Below the pieces are notes generated by a model that saw only the letters and a list, made by a program, of their open reading frames with translations, did not search any database and was not told where the DNA came from. Shown here in pieces: positions 25,787-35,112 of a DNA stretch of 64,000 nt. The stretch covers positions 682,001-746,000 of the forward strand of contig OY782499.1 of the NCBI GenBank assembly GCA_963677815.1, given 5' to 3'. Position numbers and translations under genes: made by a program. The stretch is from JAEKNW01 sp963677815. GTDB lineage: Bacteria; Cloacimonadota; Cloacimonadia; Cloacimonadales; JAFGVF01. Positions within the stretch are counted from its first letter, which is position 1. The number at the start of each line of letters is the position of its first letter.

Positions 25787-26889
25787 TGACCAAGAGAAAA
25801 AAAAAATATTGCTTACATATAATCTCATCATTGAGGAGAGGGGGCAGAGAACGCCAACTTGCTACAATAGTTAAAAACTCATCTTTTAATAATGGAATTA
25901 TTTATTTCAATGATACACCAGGTAACTCTTATATCGAAGAATATGATTTGCATAAATCTGTACATAGAATTGAAGCAAATCCATTAAAAAGAATTCTTAA
26001 TTTACTTAGATATTGCAAGATTAATAGACCTGATGTGATTATTTCTTGGGGAATCTACGAATCTATAATAGGTCTAATAGTTAGTTTTGTGATAAAAGCA
26101 AAATTTATTAATGCTTCTATAAGGCATGGTATCAGAGATAAAAAATTCAGCCATTATCTTAGAACTTTTGTGTTGCTCCTGTCACCATACGTTATTGCAA
26201 ATTCATATGCTGGATTAAGAGCTAATAATCTTAAAGTATCGAAAAATAGATATATATTATATAATGGTAAAGAAACTTCTTATAAAGAAAAAATAGACAA
26301 AGCTGAAAAATTGTCACGATTATATAAGTTATTTCCTAAGATAAGAGATGATGAGATAATCTTTATTACCGTGGCCAATTTAGTACCATTTAAAGATTAT
26401 ATAACAGTGTTAAATGCTTTAGCTAATATACAGGATGTGTTTTCCTTTAGATATCTAATAATTGGTGACGGACCTATGGAAAAAGAGCTGATTGAACTGT
26501 CAGAAAGATTAAAAATTAACGAAAGAATTTATTTTGCTGGAAGAATTGATGACGTGCTGTATTTTCTACAAATGGCTGATGTGATGATTCATTCATCAAA
26601 AGGGGAAGGGATATCTAATGCAATATTAGAAGGTATGTTTGCAGGATTACCAGTTATTGCTACCGATGTTGGTGGAGTTCCAGAGACTGTAAGCAAATAT
26701 TCTTGCAAGTTATTTAATTATCGAGATATTGATGGATTAACAAGAATTCTTGGTAATATAAATGCTTTGATAAATCAAGCTAAAGAAAATCAGAATTTAA
26801 CTGAAGAATTTCTAGCAAAGTTTTCTTTGAAAAGTATGATTCTCAATTATGAAAATATAATAAGAAGAATAACCGAGGATGAAATATGA
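25786..26889 (+). CDS. GT4 glycosyltransferase
   Basis: A 367-residue GT-B enzyme. The N-terminal HIISSLRRGGRERQLATI is the classical GT4 opening; the C-terminal half has FITVANLVPFKDY, LIIGDGPMEKELIELS and MIHSSKGEGISNAILEGMFAGLPVIATDVGG, the E-x7-E donor-binding motif. Cytoplasmic; adds one sugar of the repeat unit, with inverting/retaining outcome unknown. Overlaps the deacetylase gene by ATGA. Confidence 0.93.
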   Translation: MTKRKKKYCLHIISSLRRGGRERQLATIVKNSSFNNGIIYFNDTPGNSYIEEYDLHKSVHRIEANPLKRILNLLRYCKINRPDVIISWGIYESIIGLIVSFVIKAKFINASIRHGIRDKKFSHYLRTFVLLLSPYVIANSYAGLRANNLKVSKNRYILYNGKETSYKEKIDKAEKLSRLYKLFPKIRDDEIIFITVANLVPFKDYITVLNALANIQDVFSFRYLIIGDGPMEKELIELSERLKINERIYFAGRIDDVLYFLQMADVMIHSSKGEGISNAILEGMFAGLPVIATDVGGVPETVSKYSCKLFNYRDIDGLTRILGNINALINQAKENQNLTEEFLAKFSLKSMILNYENIIRRITEDEI

Positions 26890-27893
26890 AACTATATAAC
26901 AAGTTACCCACCCAAATAAAGAGTAGAATATCTAAAATTAATTACTTATTAAATAATAAGCCTTATATCTTAGATGATGAAATTGAACAATCTAAGAAAT
27001 TTCCCAAACAACATAAAGCAGGTGTTATTATAAGTGCTGATTTTGAACTAGGTTGGGCTGTTAGATACTCGAAACAAGATAAAAATCCTGATATTTACGC
27101 ACAAGAAGAACGCAAAAATGTACCATTAATTTTAGATATCCTTGAAAAATTTGATATTGGAATATCATGGTCAACAGTTGGGCATCTTTTTCTTGATCAT
27201 TGCAGTAAAGGAGATCATGATTGGATGTCTAGAATTCCACATTTTGACGATCATTGGAAGTTCATTGAAGGAGATTGGTTTGATTGTGATCCTTATGGAA
27301 AGTGGAATAATAATCTGACTTGGTATGCACCAGATTTAGTTGATAAGATAATCAAGTGTAAAACACCACAAGAGATTGCTTGTCACACCTTTTCACATAT
27401 TGATTGCTCTTACAAGAACTGCCCGTCCAATGTCCTTGATGATGAGATAAAGGCTTGCTATCAAGCTTCAGCTAGTCTGAAATTGAAATTTAAATCGTTG
27501 ACTTTCCCTGGAGGTACCGCTGGGAATTATGAAATATTGAAGAAATATGGAATAGAAATATGTAGAAAGCGAGTTAGTAGATATGAGATTGGATATCCTT
27601 TTAGGAATAGTTATGGTATTTTAATAACTCCAACAGGACCAATTATCGCATTGGGATATAAGGATTGGAGTCTAGAATACATGTTTAAAAGATATAAAAA
27701 AGCAATTGATAAAACAATAAACTCAGGGTCATTGATACATTTATGGTTTCATCCATCACAAGAAGAGCAAACCTTTACATCATTATTACCTATGATATTA
27801 GAATACTTGAAAAAGAAACAAGGTGAAGGTAGTTTATGGATAGGGACTATGTCTCAATTAGCAGACCACATAAATCAGAATAGGGTATTGTAA
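26886..27893 (+). CDS. polysaccharide deacetylase (CE4/NodB) family
   Basis: A 335-residue protein with ISADFELGWAVR (catalytic and metal Asp), IACHTFSHIDC (H-x3-H zinc site), LTFPGGTAG and LIHLWFHPSQ (late His). No signal peptide, so a cytoplasmic or membrane-associated intermediate may be the substrate. CE4 enzymes remove N-acetyl groups from HexNAc or related amides. It sits between GT4 and ATPgrasp_ST genes, so a freed amine could be the acceptor for a ligase; that link is inference. Confidence 0.88.
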   Translation: MKLYNKLPTQIKSRISKINYLLNNKPYILDDEIEQSKKFPKQHKAGVIISADFELGWAVRYSKQDKNPDIYAQEERKNVPLILDILEKFDIGISWSTVGHLFLDHCSKGDHDWMSRIPHFDDHWKFIEGDWFDCDPYGKWNNNLTWYAPDLVDKIIKCKTPQEIACHTFSHIDCSYKNCPSNVLDDEIKACYQASASLKLKFKSLTFPGGTAGNYEILKKYGIEICRKRVSRYEIGYPFRNSYGILITPTGPIIALGYKDWSLEYMFKRYKKAIDKTINSGSLIHLWFHPSQEEQTFTSLLPMILEYLKKKQGEGSLWIGTMSQLADHINQNRVL

Positions 27894-29021
27894 ATGATAT
27901 TCAAAAATAAAATTGTAGAAATAATTAAAATTGTCAAGAATATTAACTATTTTTTCTCAATGAAACACACACTGAATAATAGATTTACAAGCATAGTCAA
28001 AAAAAACGTGTTGAAAATCAGAAAGCCTTTGATAAATAAACTAAAAGTTGAAAATTATTTCAATTTAAATTATACAGATAATAAATGGATAAACATTTAT
28101 TATTCAGTATTTGGGACATTTGATGAAGGTTTTATTCCAATATCAATTTATCATAAAAAGATTGAACCTGTAATGAATTCATTTTTACTTATGAAAACTT
28201 TTAAAGATAAGAATTTTTATGATAAATTTTTATTGAATATCAATACTCCAAAAACTATTCTCAGGAGAATAAATGGTTTATTTTATGATATTAACTATAA
28301 AAATATTGCATTAACAGAAGAACTATTGAAAGAAATGTTTAATAAAAAAGAAGAGTATATTATCAAACCTTCTATTGATTCAGGTTCTGGTAAGGCTATT
28401 AAAAAATTATCTTTTGATGGAAGGAATTTAAATGATGGACAGTATTCGTTTGATATAAAAAACTTACTAGAATATAGTAAGAATTTTATAATACAAGGGA
28501 TGGTTAAACAGCATAAATATTTTAGACAGTTCAATCCTTCTTCGAATAATACGTTAAGGGTATTTACTTACAGGTCGATCGCTACTGATCACATTCATAT
28601 CTTACATGTTTTACTAAGAATTGGTTCAAAAGGGAACTTTCTTGATCATGATAATCATGGAGGGGTTGCAATAGCAGTTAATAGCGAAGGTAAACTGAAC
28701 AGAAACGCTACTGATATTAATGGTAACAAATACACTCACTTTAACAATATTAATTTTTATGAAGCTGCAGATGTACCTTTTATAGATTTAGTAAGAGAAA
28801 ATGCCATAACAGTTGCAGAACAAATATTCTATGGTAGATTGCTAGCTTTAGATTATACGATTGATGAAATAGGAAGAGTGTTGTTGATTGAAATAAATTG
28901 TATTGGGAATGGAGTTAGCCAGTATCAATATCAAAGCGGTTCATTATTTAAAGAATATACTGATGAAATATTGAAATATTGTTGTTCTCAGAAAACTTCG
29001 TATAGTTTAATTCAAAACTAA
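27894..29021 (+). CDS. sugar-transfer-associated ATP-grasp protein, copy 2
   Basis: A 375-residue ATPgrasp_ST-type protein. EEYIIKPSIDSGSGKAIKKL carries the ATP-binding Lys and glycine loop; NNTLRVFTYRS, HVLLRIGSKGNFLDHDNHGG and RVLLIEINCIGNG follow in the family's order, the last with the metal-binding Glu and Asn. The first 100 residues are basic and poorly conserved. Directly abuts the deacetylase stop (TAA then ATG) and is followed by the AsnB-like gene. Confidence 0.8.
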   Translation: MIFKNKIVEIIKIVKNINYFFSMKHTLNNRFTSIVKKNVLKIRKPLINKLKVENYFNLNYTDNKWINIYYSVFGTFDEGFIPISIYHKKIEPVMNSFLLMKTFKDKNFYDKFLLNINTPKTILRRINGLFYDINYKNIALTEELLKEMFNKKEEYIIKPSIDSGSGKAIKKLSFDGRNLNDGQYSFDIKNLLEYSKNFIIQGMVKQHKYFRQFNPSSNNTLRVFTYRSIATDHIHILHVLLRIGSKGNFLDHDNHGGVAIAVNSEGKLNRNATDINGNKYTHFNNINFYEAADVPFIDLVRENAITVAEQIFYGRLLALDYTIDEIGRVLLIEINCIGNGVSQYQYQSGSLFKEYTDEILKYCCSQKTSYSLIQN

Positions 29022-29031
29022 GGTGGAGAAA

Positions 29032-30792
29032 ATGGATAATTTTATTTTAGCTTATGATCCTACTAATAAAAACATTTCTTTATCTCTTGAGGTTACTAAA
29101 ACTAATGTAATTATTAGGGAACATAATTTATTATTTTTACAAAATATTGACAGTTCTAGGAGTATTAAGTGGTTTGATTCTTCTGAAGAACTTATAATTG
29201 TCGTTGGTTCTGCTTTTTTTTCAGAGTCTCTAGAAAAAGAACAGACATTAGTGGCTAATGAAAATGATTTAAAAAATATATTACAGATTTTTCGCTTAGG
29301 GAAAAAACTTGAAGATATGCTTTCAGGTTTCTATAATGTAATTTATATTAATAAAAAAACGCAGAATTGTAAAGTTCATAATTCTCATTTTGGGATGAGA
29401 CCAATTTTCTATTATACTCAAGAATCATTTATAATCTTATCAAATAACCCTGAATCTATTAATACAATAATAAAAGATAAGACAGGAGTCAATTATTCAA
29501 TTTTGTCTCAAATTGCAGTGTTTAATTATTCAATATCTTATGGGAGTGTATTTAATAGTGTTAATGAACTACCAGGTGGATCAATATTGATGTTTCATCA
29601 AGGAAAATGGAAATTTGAAAGGTATTTTAGTAGTATTGAACTTATGAAAAAATCTGTATATAACAAGGATGACTCTCTTGATGTTATTGATACATACCTA
29701 GAAAAAACTATAGATAAATATCTAAGCAACATAGAATCTTTTTCAACTTCATTAACCGGGGGATGGGATGGTCGTGTAATCTTGTCTTATTTGCTAGAGA
29801 AAGTTTCAAATATTGAAACCTATTCTCATGGTACAGCAAATGATAAAGACATATCAATTCCTATGAAAATTGCAAAAGAAATGGATTTTACCCACAATAG
29901 CTATATATTAGATAATCAATATTATACTAGTAAATTCAAGCAATTCGCAATAGAAACTTTAAAGAAATCTTCTGCAACAAGGTCTATCTCTAAAGCACAT
30001 TATCTTTATTCAGTGGGAAGTGAATTAAAAAATAATGAGTATGTTTTCACGGGTATTTGTGGTAGTAATTTATTAAAAACTGGGGGATTTGTTCCTGGAA
30101 ACGTAACAAACAAAAATGTTCTTAATTTTGTCTCAAATAGAAACTTTGATGAGTTTTTCTCTGAGATATTACCTGATTTAAAACAATTAGTCTGGTTTAA
30201 TGATGGTATTAAAAATCAAATAAGGCATGATCTTCAGATTATTCACAATTACTACCATGAAATTGATGATGAGCAAATTAGATTTTTTGTTTTTTTATTA
30301 AATGAAATTGAGAGAAAGTATTTCGGATCTGAAATTATGTCATACTCTCACTTGGGTGAAAATCTATCCCCATTCATTGATATCCAGTTTGTGAGAGCTC
30401 TATCAGAAACTTATTTTTTCGGTGCCAATTTAGTACCATCAAAACTTAATCCCTTAAAGTCGTGGGAAAGTAGTATATTATATGCAAATATCATTAAAAG
30501 ACATAATATGGAAATAGGATTGTTTAAGACAGATAGAGATGTTTCTTTAGATAATCTATTAAAAAAAAGAAACTGGGCAAGAATATTTATTAAGCAAATA
30601 AAAAGAAAATATATAAAGGGTAATAAAGTTTTTTATGATCATTCAAGCGGAATAATGAACATATTGAATGATTTAAAAGGAAACTATTTGTTAAGTAAGT
30701 TAAACCATGAGACATTTAATACTTTTACAATCAATCAAATCAGTATAATTTATTGGCTATCTTTAAATAATAAGAGTGATGATAGGATCTAG
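29032..30792 (+). CDS. asparagine-synthase-like amide-forming enzyme lacking the glutaminase Cys
   Basis: A 586-residue protein. The N-terminal 200 residues resemble the Ntn glutaminase domain (SGFYNVIYINKK, HFGMRPIFYYTQ) but the required Cys at position 2 is missing: the protein starts MDNF. The synthetase half has FSTSLTGGWDGRVILSYLL, a PP-loop close to S-G-G-x-D-S, and ERKYFGSEI further on. Loss of Cys2 is known for beta-lactam and lasso-type synthetases, which use amines other than glutamine-derived ammonia. In this locus it may adenylate and amidate a uronic acid or amino acid. ATG 29032 follows AGGTGGAG; GTG 29023 is less likely. Confidence 0.83.
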   Translation: MDNFILAYDPTNKNISLSLEVTKTNVIIREHNLLFLQNIDSSRSIKWFDSSEELIIVVGSAFFSESLEKEQTLVANENDLKNILQIFRLGKKLEDMLSGFYNVIYINKKTQNCKVHNSHFGMRPIFYYTQESFIILSNNPESINTIIKDKTGVNYSILSQIAVFNYSISYGSVFNSVNELPGGSILMFHQGKWKFERYFSSIELMKKSVYNKDDSLDVIDTYLEKTIDKYLSNIESFSTSLTGGWDGRVILSYLLEKVSNIETYSHGTANDKDISIPMKIAKEMDFTHNSYILDNQYYTSKFKQFAIETLKKSSATRSISKAHYLYSVGSELKNNEYVFTGICGSNLLKTGGFVPGNVTNKNVLNFVSNRNFDEFFSEILPDLKQLVWFNDGIKNQIRHDLQIIHNYYHEIDDEQIRFFVFLLNEIERKYFGSEIMSYSHLGENLSPFIDIQFVRALSETYFFGANLVPSKLNPLKSWESSILYANIIKRHNMEIGLFKTDRDVSLDNLLKKRNWARIFIKQIKRKYIKGNKVFYDHSSGIMNILNDLKGNYLLSKLNHETFNTFTINQISIIYWLSLNNKSDDRI

Positions 30793-30799
30793 GGGAACT

Positions 30800-31840
30800 A
30801 TGAAGATTGCAATATTAATATCAATTGTTGATACATCAATTGACAAATGGAATAAATCATGTGAAAAATATAGACATGAATATAAGTTTGTGTCTATAGA
30901 TAATTGTGATTGGCTGGAGCAATTAACAAAGTTCAAACCAGATTTTTGTGTATTAAGACCACCAGGGACTCTCTCATATGCTAAGCAAATGTATGATGAA
31001 AGAGTATATATAATTTCAAGTGTTCTTAAAATACCAGTTTATCCGAGTTTTGAGGAAGTTATAGTATACGAGAATAAAAGAATACTTAGTGATTATCTTA
31101 AAGCTAAAAATATACCTCATCCAAAAACTTATGTTTTTTACTTGAAGGATCAAGCCATAAAATTTGCTTCAGAAGCCCGATATCCATTAGTGGCTAAAAC
31201 TAATATTGGTGCTTCAGGATCAGGAGTGAAAATATTACGTTCCAAAAAAGATTTGATAAGTTATATTCGAAGAGCTTTTTCTAAAGGTATTTCTAGAAGA
31301 AAAGGGCCCAATAAAAACTCAGGTTCTCCAAAAACCTGGACTAAAAAGGCTATATTTTCTCCACGATATTTTTTAAAAAAATTAAAACTATATAAAAGAA
31401 GAAGTAATGATACTCAGAAAAATTTCTTAATACTTCAAGAATATATTCAACACGATTATGAATGGAGGGTTGTTAAAATAGGAGAATCTTATTTCGCTCA
31501 TAAAAAAACTAAGATAGGAGAAATGGCTTCGGGTACAAAAGAAAAGATATATGATAATCCGCCTTTAAAACTTTTTGATTTTACGAAGGAGGTTTGTGAT
31601 TCAACTAAGTTTTATTCTCAAGCTGTTGATATTTTTGAGTCTCCTAAAGGAGGGTATCTTGTGAATGAAATTCAAACTATTTTTGGCCAATCAGATTCAT
31701 ATCAAATGAAAGTTGATGGAAAAATAGGACGGTATGTTTATAATGATGGTTGGGAATTTGAAGAGGGGGATTTTAATACTAACGAATCTTATGATTTAAG
31801 GTTAGAGCATGCAGTAAAATTATTCACTAAGGAAGTTTGA
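30800..31840 (+). CDS. ATP-grasp ligase, RimK-like, capsule type (paralogue of 24704 gene)
   Basis: A 346-residue protein: YPLVAKTNIGASGSGVKILR is the ATP-binding loop, LILQEYIQHDYEWRVVKIG the central strand, and GYLVNEIQTIFGQSD the acidic strand with Glu and a downstream Q in place of the usual Asn. A basic insert (about residues 160-205) separates the subdomains. ATG 30800 is selected because AGGGGAAC lies just upstream; the longer GTG 30776 form overlaps the previous gene. Paralogous to the protein at 24704. The two flank a deacetylase, ATPgrasp_ST and AsnB-like set. Confidence 0.85.
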   Translation: MKIAILISIVDTSIDKWNKSCEKYRHEYKFVSIDNCDWLEQLTKFKPDFCVLRPPGTLSYAKQMYDERVYIISSVLKIPVYPSFEEVIVYENKRILSDYLKAKNIPHPKTYVFYLKDQAIKFASEARYPLVAKTNIGASGSGVKILRSKKDLISYIRRAFSKGISRRKGPNKNSGSPKTWTKKAIFSPRYFLKKLKLYKRRSNDTQKNFLILQEYIQHDYEWRVVKIGESYFAHKKTKIGEMASGTKEKIYDNPPLKLFDFTKEVCDSTKFYSQAVDIFESPKGGYLVNEIQTIFGQSDSYQMKVDGKIGRYVYNDGWEFEEGDFNTNESYDLRLEHAVKLFTKEV

Positions 31841-32799
31841 TGAAAGTACTATTTGTAGCCTCAGGAAATGCAAAAACACAAAATGGGATAACATCCATTG
31901 TTTATAATCAAGGTCAATCGTTAACTAAAGAAGGTATTGAAGTTGATTACTTTGGGATTAAAGGACACGGAATAACTAGTTATTTCAGAGCTATAAAAGA
32001 ATTAAAAGATATTCTAAAAAAAAAAAAATATGATGTTATTCATTCTCACTATGGACTTTGTGGCATTGTTTCTTATTATGCTCATAGAAAGGAAAAATTA
32101 GTACAATCCTTTATGGGTAGTGATATTTACGGAAATTTTCAAGAAAAGGATAAATCATCATTTTCAAGTGAATTTTTAGCTTGGTTAAGTCGTATTCATA
32201 AAGGAAAATATGATTATTGCATAACCAAGTCGGAGAAAATGAAAAATCTTTTTAAAAATCTAGATAGAATTGAAGTGATACCTAATGGTGTTGATTTTAG
32301 CAATTTTTATTACATAGAAAAAGAGGTTGCAAGAAAAGAATTGAAATTAGATTTGAATAAAAAATATGTGATTTTTCCAGCAAGAAGATCAATCAAAAGA
32401 AAAAATATTACTTTAGTTGAAAAGGCTGTGGCAGCACTAAATGACTCTAGTGTGGAGATTTTAGCATATGATGGAATTTCTTTTGATTTAGTTAATCTCT
32501 ATTTAAACGCTGGAGATGTTTGCATGTTACCTTCCTTTGCAGAAGGTTCTCCTAATGCTATAAAAGAGGCAATGGCTTTATCAGTTCCTATAGTTGCCTC
32601 TGATGTTGGAGATGTAAAAGAGTTGATTGGTAATACAGAAGGATGTTATATTTGTGATTTTACCATTAAAGATGCTTCAGAAAAGTTAAAACTAGCTTTA
32701 GAATTTGGATCAAAAACAACAGGTAGAAAAGATATTGCTCACTTAGATTCTAGAAAAGTAGCAAAAAAAATTATAGATATTTATAATAAAATAATTTAG
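31840..32799 (+). CDS. GT4 glycosyltransferase
   Basis: A 319-residue GT-B enzyme: KVLFVASGNAKTQNGIT at the N-terminus, DVIHSHYGLCG, KKYVIFPARRSIKRKNIT, then CMLPSFAEGSPNAIKEAMAL with the E-x7-E motif and PIVASDVGDVKELIG. Slightly short for GT4 but complete. ATG 31840 overlaps the preceding TGA; TTG 31837 is a spurious extension. The next gene is the first ugd copy. Confidence 0.92.
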   Translation: MKVLFVASGNAKTQNGITSIVYNQGQSLTKEGIEVDYFGIKGHGITSYFRAIKELKDILKKKKYDVIHSHYGLCGIVSYYAHRKEKLVQSFMGSDIYGNFQEKDKSSFSSEFLAWLSRIHKGKYDYCITKSEKMKNLFKNLDRIEVIPNGVDFSNFYYIEKEVARKELKLDLNKKYVIFPARRSIKRKNITLVEKAVAALNDSSVEILAYDGISFDLVNLYLNAGDVCMLPSFAEGSPNAIKEAMALSVPIVASDVGDVKELIGNTEGCYICDFTIKDASEKLKLALEFGSKTTGRKDIAHLDSRKVAKKIIDIYNKII

Positions 32800-32812
32800 T
32801 AAAGGATAAGCT

Positions 32813-34132
32813 ATGAAATTGACAGTTATCGGAACAGGCTATGTTGGTTTAGTAACTGGAACATGTTTCGCCGAAATGGGGAATAATGTAATTTGTGTTG
32901 ATAATGATAAAAGTAAAATCGATCTTTTAAACAAGGGTGGTATTCCTATTTGGGAGCCTGGTTTAGAAGATATGGTGAAAAATAATTCAAAAGAAGGAAG
33001 ACTTACCTTTACTACTGATATAGCAAAAGCAGTAAAAAATTCTGATATCTGTTTCATTGCAGTTGGTACACCACCTGATGAAGATGGTTCTGCAGACCTT
33101 CAATATGTTTTATCAGTAGCTAAAGATATAGCTACCCACATGGAAAGCCATAAAATTATTGTTGATAAATCAACCGTTCCTATAGGAACAGCAGACAAAG
33201 TAAGAGTAGCAGTTCAAAAGATTTTAGATGAAAGAGGACTTGATTTAACCTTTGATGTTGTTTCTAATCCTGAGTTTTTAAAAGAAGGTGATGCTATTTC
33301 TGACAGTATGAAACCAGACAGGGTAGTTGTTGGTACAGATAATCCAAAATGTGCTGAAATTATGCATGAATTATACCAACCATTTGCTCGTACTAGAGAA
33401 AAGGTTATTATAATGTCTATCAAGAGTGCAGAAATGACTAAGTATGCAGCCAACTGTATGCTTGCAACTAAAATTTCATTTATGAATGATATAGCAAGAC
33501 TTTGTGAGTTAGTTGGTGCTGATGTATCAGAAGTAAGACATGGTATAGGTTCTGATTCTCGTATTGGTTATCAGTTTATTTATCCAGGAGCTGGTTATGG
33601 AGGATCTTGTTTCCCTAAAGATGTCAAAGCATTAATTAAGATTGCTGAGAAAGAAGGCATGACAGCTAGAGTTCTTACAGCCGTAGAAGATGTTAATGAA
33701 GATCAAAAAAGAGTTTTAGCAGAAAAAACAATGCAACACTTTGGCAAAGACCTTACAGGTAAAACATTTGCAATATGGGGCCTATCTTTCAAACCTAAAA
33801 CTGATGATATGAGAGAAGCTCCTTCCAGAGTTATAATTAAAATGCTTATTGATGCAGGTGCTAAAGTTGTTGCTTATGATCCTGTAGCTATGGAAGAAGC
33901 TAAGAGAATCTTTGGTGATAATCCTGCAATTACCTATGCAGAAGGTAATTATGAAGCTCTTAAGGATGCAGATGCTCTGCTTTTAGTAACTGAATGGAAT
34001 CAATTTAGAAATCCTGATTTCCAAGCTATCAAAGAAAGATTAAAAAATCCAATTATATTTGATGGTAGAAATCAATATGACCCAAATGAACTAGAAAAAC
34101 TTGGTTTCGAATATTATAGTATTGGAAGATAA
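32813..34132 (+). CDS. ugd: UDP-glucose 6-dehydrogenase, copy 1
   Basis: A 439-residue dehydrogenase with Rossmann motif VIGTGYVGLVTGTCFAEMG, KSTVPIGTADKV, SNPEFLKEG, YGGSCFPKDVKALI (catalytic Cys) and GLSFKPKTDDMREAPS. It oxidises UDP-glucose to UDP-glucuronate. The encoded protein is identical over all 439 residues to copy 2 at 38493; the DNA differs at only about eight positions, all synonymous or in the stop codon. A UDP-glucuronate 4-epimerase gene follows by 11 bases. AAAGGATAAG ribosome site. Confidence 0.96.
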   Translation: MKLTVIGTGYVGLVTGTCFAEMGNNVICVDNDKSKIDLLNKGGIPIWEPGLEDMVKNNSKEGRLTFTTDIAKAVKNSDICFIAVGTPPDEDGSADLQYVLSVAKDIATHMESHKIIVDKSTVPIGTADKVRVAVQKILDERGLDLTFDVVSNPEFLKEGDAISDSMKPDRVVVGTDNPKCAEIMHELYQPFARTREKVIIMSIKSAEMTKYAANCMLATKISFMNDIARLCELVGADVSEVRHGIGSDSRIGYQFIYPGAGYGGSCFPKDVKALIKIAEKEGMTARVLTAVEDVNEDQKRVLAEKTMQHFGKDLTGKTFAIWGLSFKPKTDDMREAPSRVIIKMLIDAGAKVVAYDPVAMEEAKRIFGDNPAITYAEGNYEALKDADALLLVTEWNQFRNPDFQAIKERLKNPIIFDGRNQYDPNELEKLGFEYYSIGR

Positions 34133-34143
34133 GGCAAGAAATA

Positions 34144-35109
34144 ATGAATATCTTAATAACAGGAGTTGCTGGATTTATTGGTTCACATCTAGCTGATTCT
34201 CTTATAAAAGCTAATAAGATTATTGGTGTAGATAATTTTTGTGATTTTTATGACCCCAAAATCAAAGAGACTAATTTAAAAAAATTATTAAAAAGCGATA
34301 AATTTAAATTATATAGAATTGATATTAGAAATTTCCAGTTGCTAAAAAAAGTTTTTAGTGAAAATAAGATTGATATTGTTATTCATTTAGCAGCAATGGC
34401 AGGGGTTAGACCTTCTATTGAAAATCCTCAATTATATACAGAAGTTAATATAAATGGAACGGTCAATGTTTTAGAATTATGTAAAAGTAACAAAATTAAT
34501 AAATTAATCTTTGCTTCGTCTTCAAGTGTATATGGAAATAACAAGAAGGTTCCATTCTCTGAAGAGGATTCTGTTGATAATCCAATATCTCCCTATGCTG
34601 CTACTAAAAAGGCAGGAGAATTATTATGTCATACTTATCATAGTTTATATAATATTTCTGTAGCCTGCTTAAGATTTTTCACAGTTTATGGTCCAAGACA
34701 GAGACCAGATTTAGCAATACATAAATTTACTAAAATGATAAATGCTAATGAGGAAATACCAGTATTTGGCGATGGATCTACAATGCGAGATTATACTTAT
34801 ATATCTGATATTGTGGACGGTATTAATAGAAGTGTTGCTTATATAATGAAGAAAACAAATGTATTTGAAATCTTTAATTTAGGAGAATCTCAGACAATCA
34901 GTTTATCTCAAATGGTAAGCACAATAGAAGATGTTTCAGGGATTAAAGCAATTAAGAACATTTTACCTATCCAACCAGGTGATGTGGAAAGAACATTTGC
35001 TGATATTACTAAGAGTAAATCATTATTAGGATATAATCCACAAACTGATTTTAATTCTGGTATCAGTCAATTTTATAACTGGTTTGTTGATCAGGTCGAT
35101 GAGATTTAA
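34144..35109 (+). CDS. NAD-dependent sugar epimerase, probable UDP-glucuronate 4-epimerase, copy 1
   Basis: A 321-residue extended SDR: ITGVAGFIGSHLADSL, VIHLAAMAGVRPSIENP, FASSSSVYGNN, and SPYAATKKAGE with the catalytic Y-x3-K, then RFFTVYGPRQRPDLAI. The AGVRPS, TVYGPRQRPDLA and QPGDVERTFAD signatures are those of UDP-GlcA 4-epimerases, which yield UDP-GalA. It follows ugd, so substrate supply fits. It shares clear similarity with the longer 351-residue protein at 50501 but lacks that protein's N-terminal insert. Confidence 0.88.
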   Translation: MNILITGVAGFIGSHLADSLIKANKIIGVDNFCDFYDPKIKETNLKKLLKSDKFKLYRIDIRNFQLLKKVFSENKIDIVIHLAAMAGVRPSIENPQLYTEVNINGTVNVLELCKSNKINKLIFASSSSVYGNNKKVPFSEEDSVDNPISPYAATKKAGELLCHTYHSLYNISVACLRFFTVYGPRQRPDLAIHKFTKMINANEEIPVFGDGSTMRDYTYISDIVDGINRSVAYIMKKTNVFEIFNLGESQTISLSQMVSTIEDVSGIKAIKNILPIQPGDVERTFADITKSKSLLGYNPQTDFNSGISQFYNWFVDQVDEI

Positions 35110-35112
35110 GTC

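Noticed and set aside
32839..33453. Antisense reading frames inside both ugd copies
   Set aside because: They occur identically in both copies simply because the copies are nearly identical; they overlap a strongly conserved gene and have no ribosome site.
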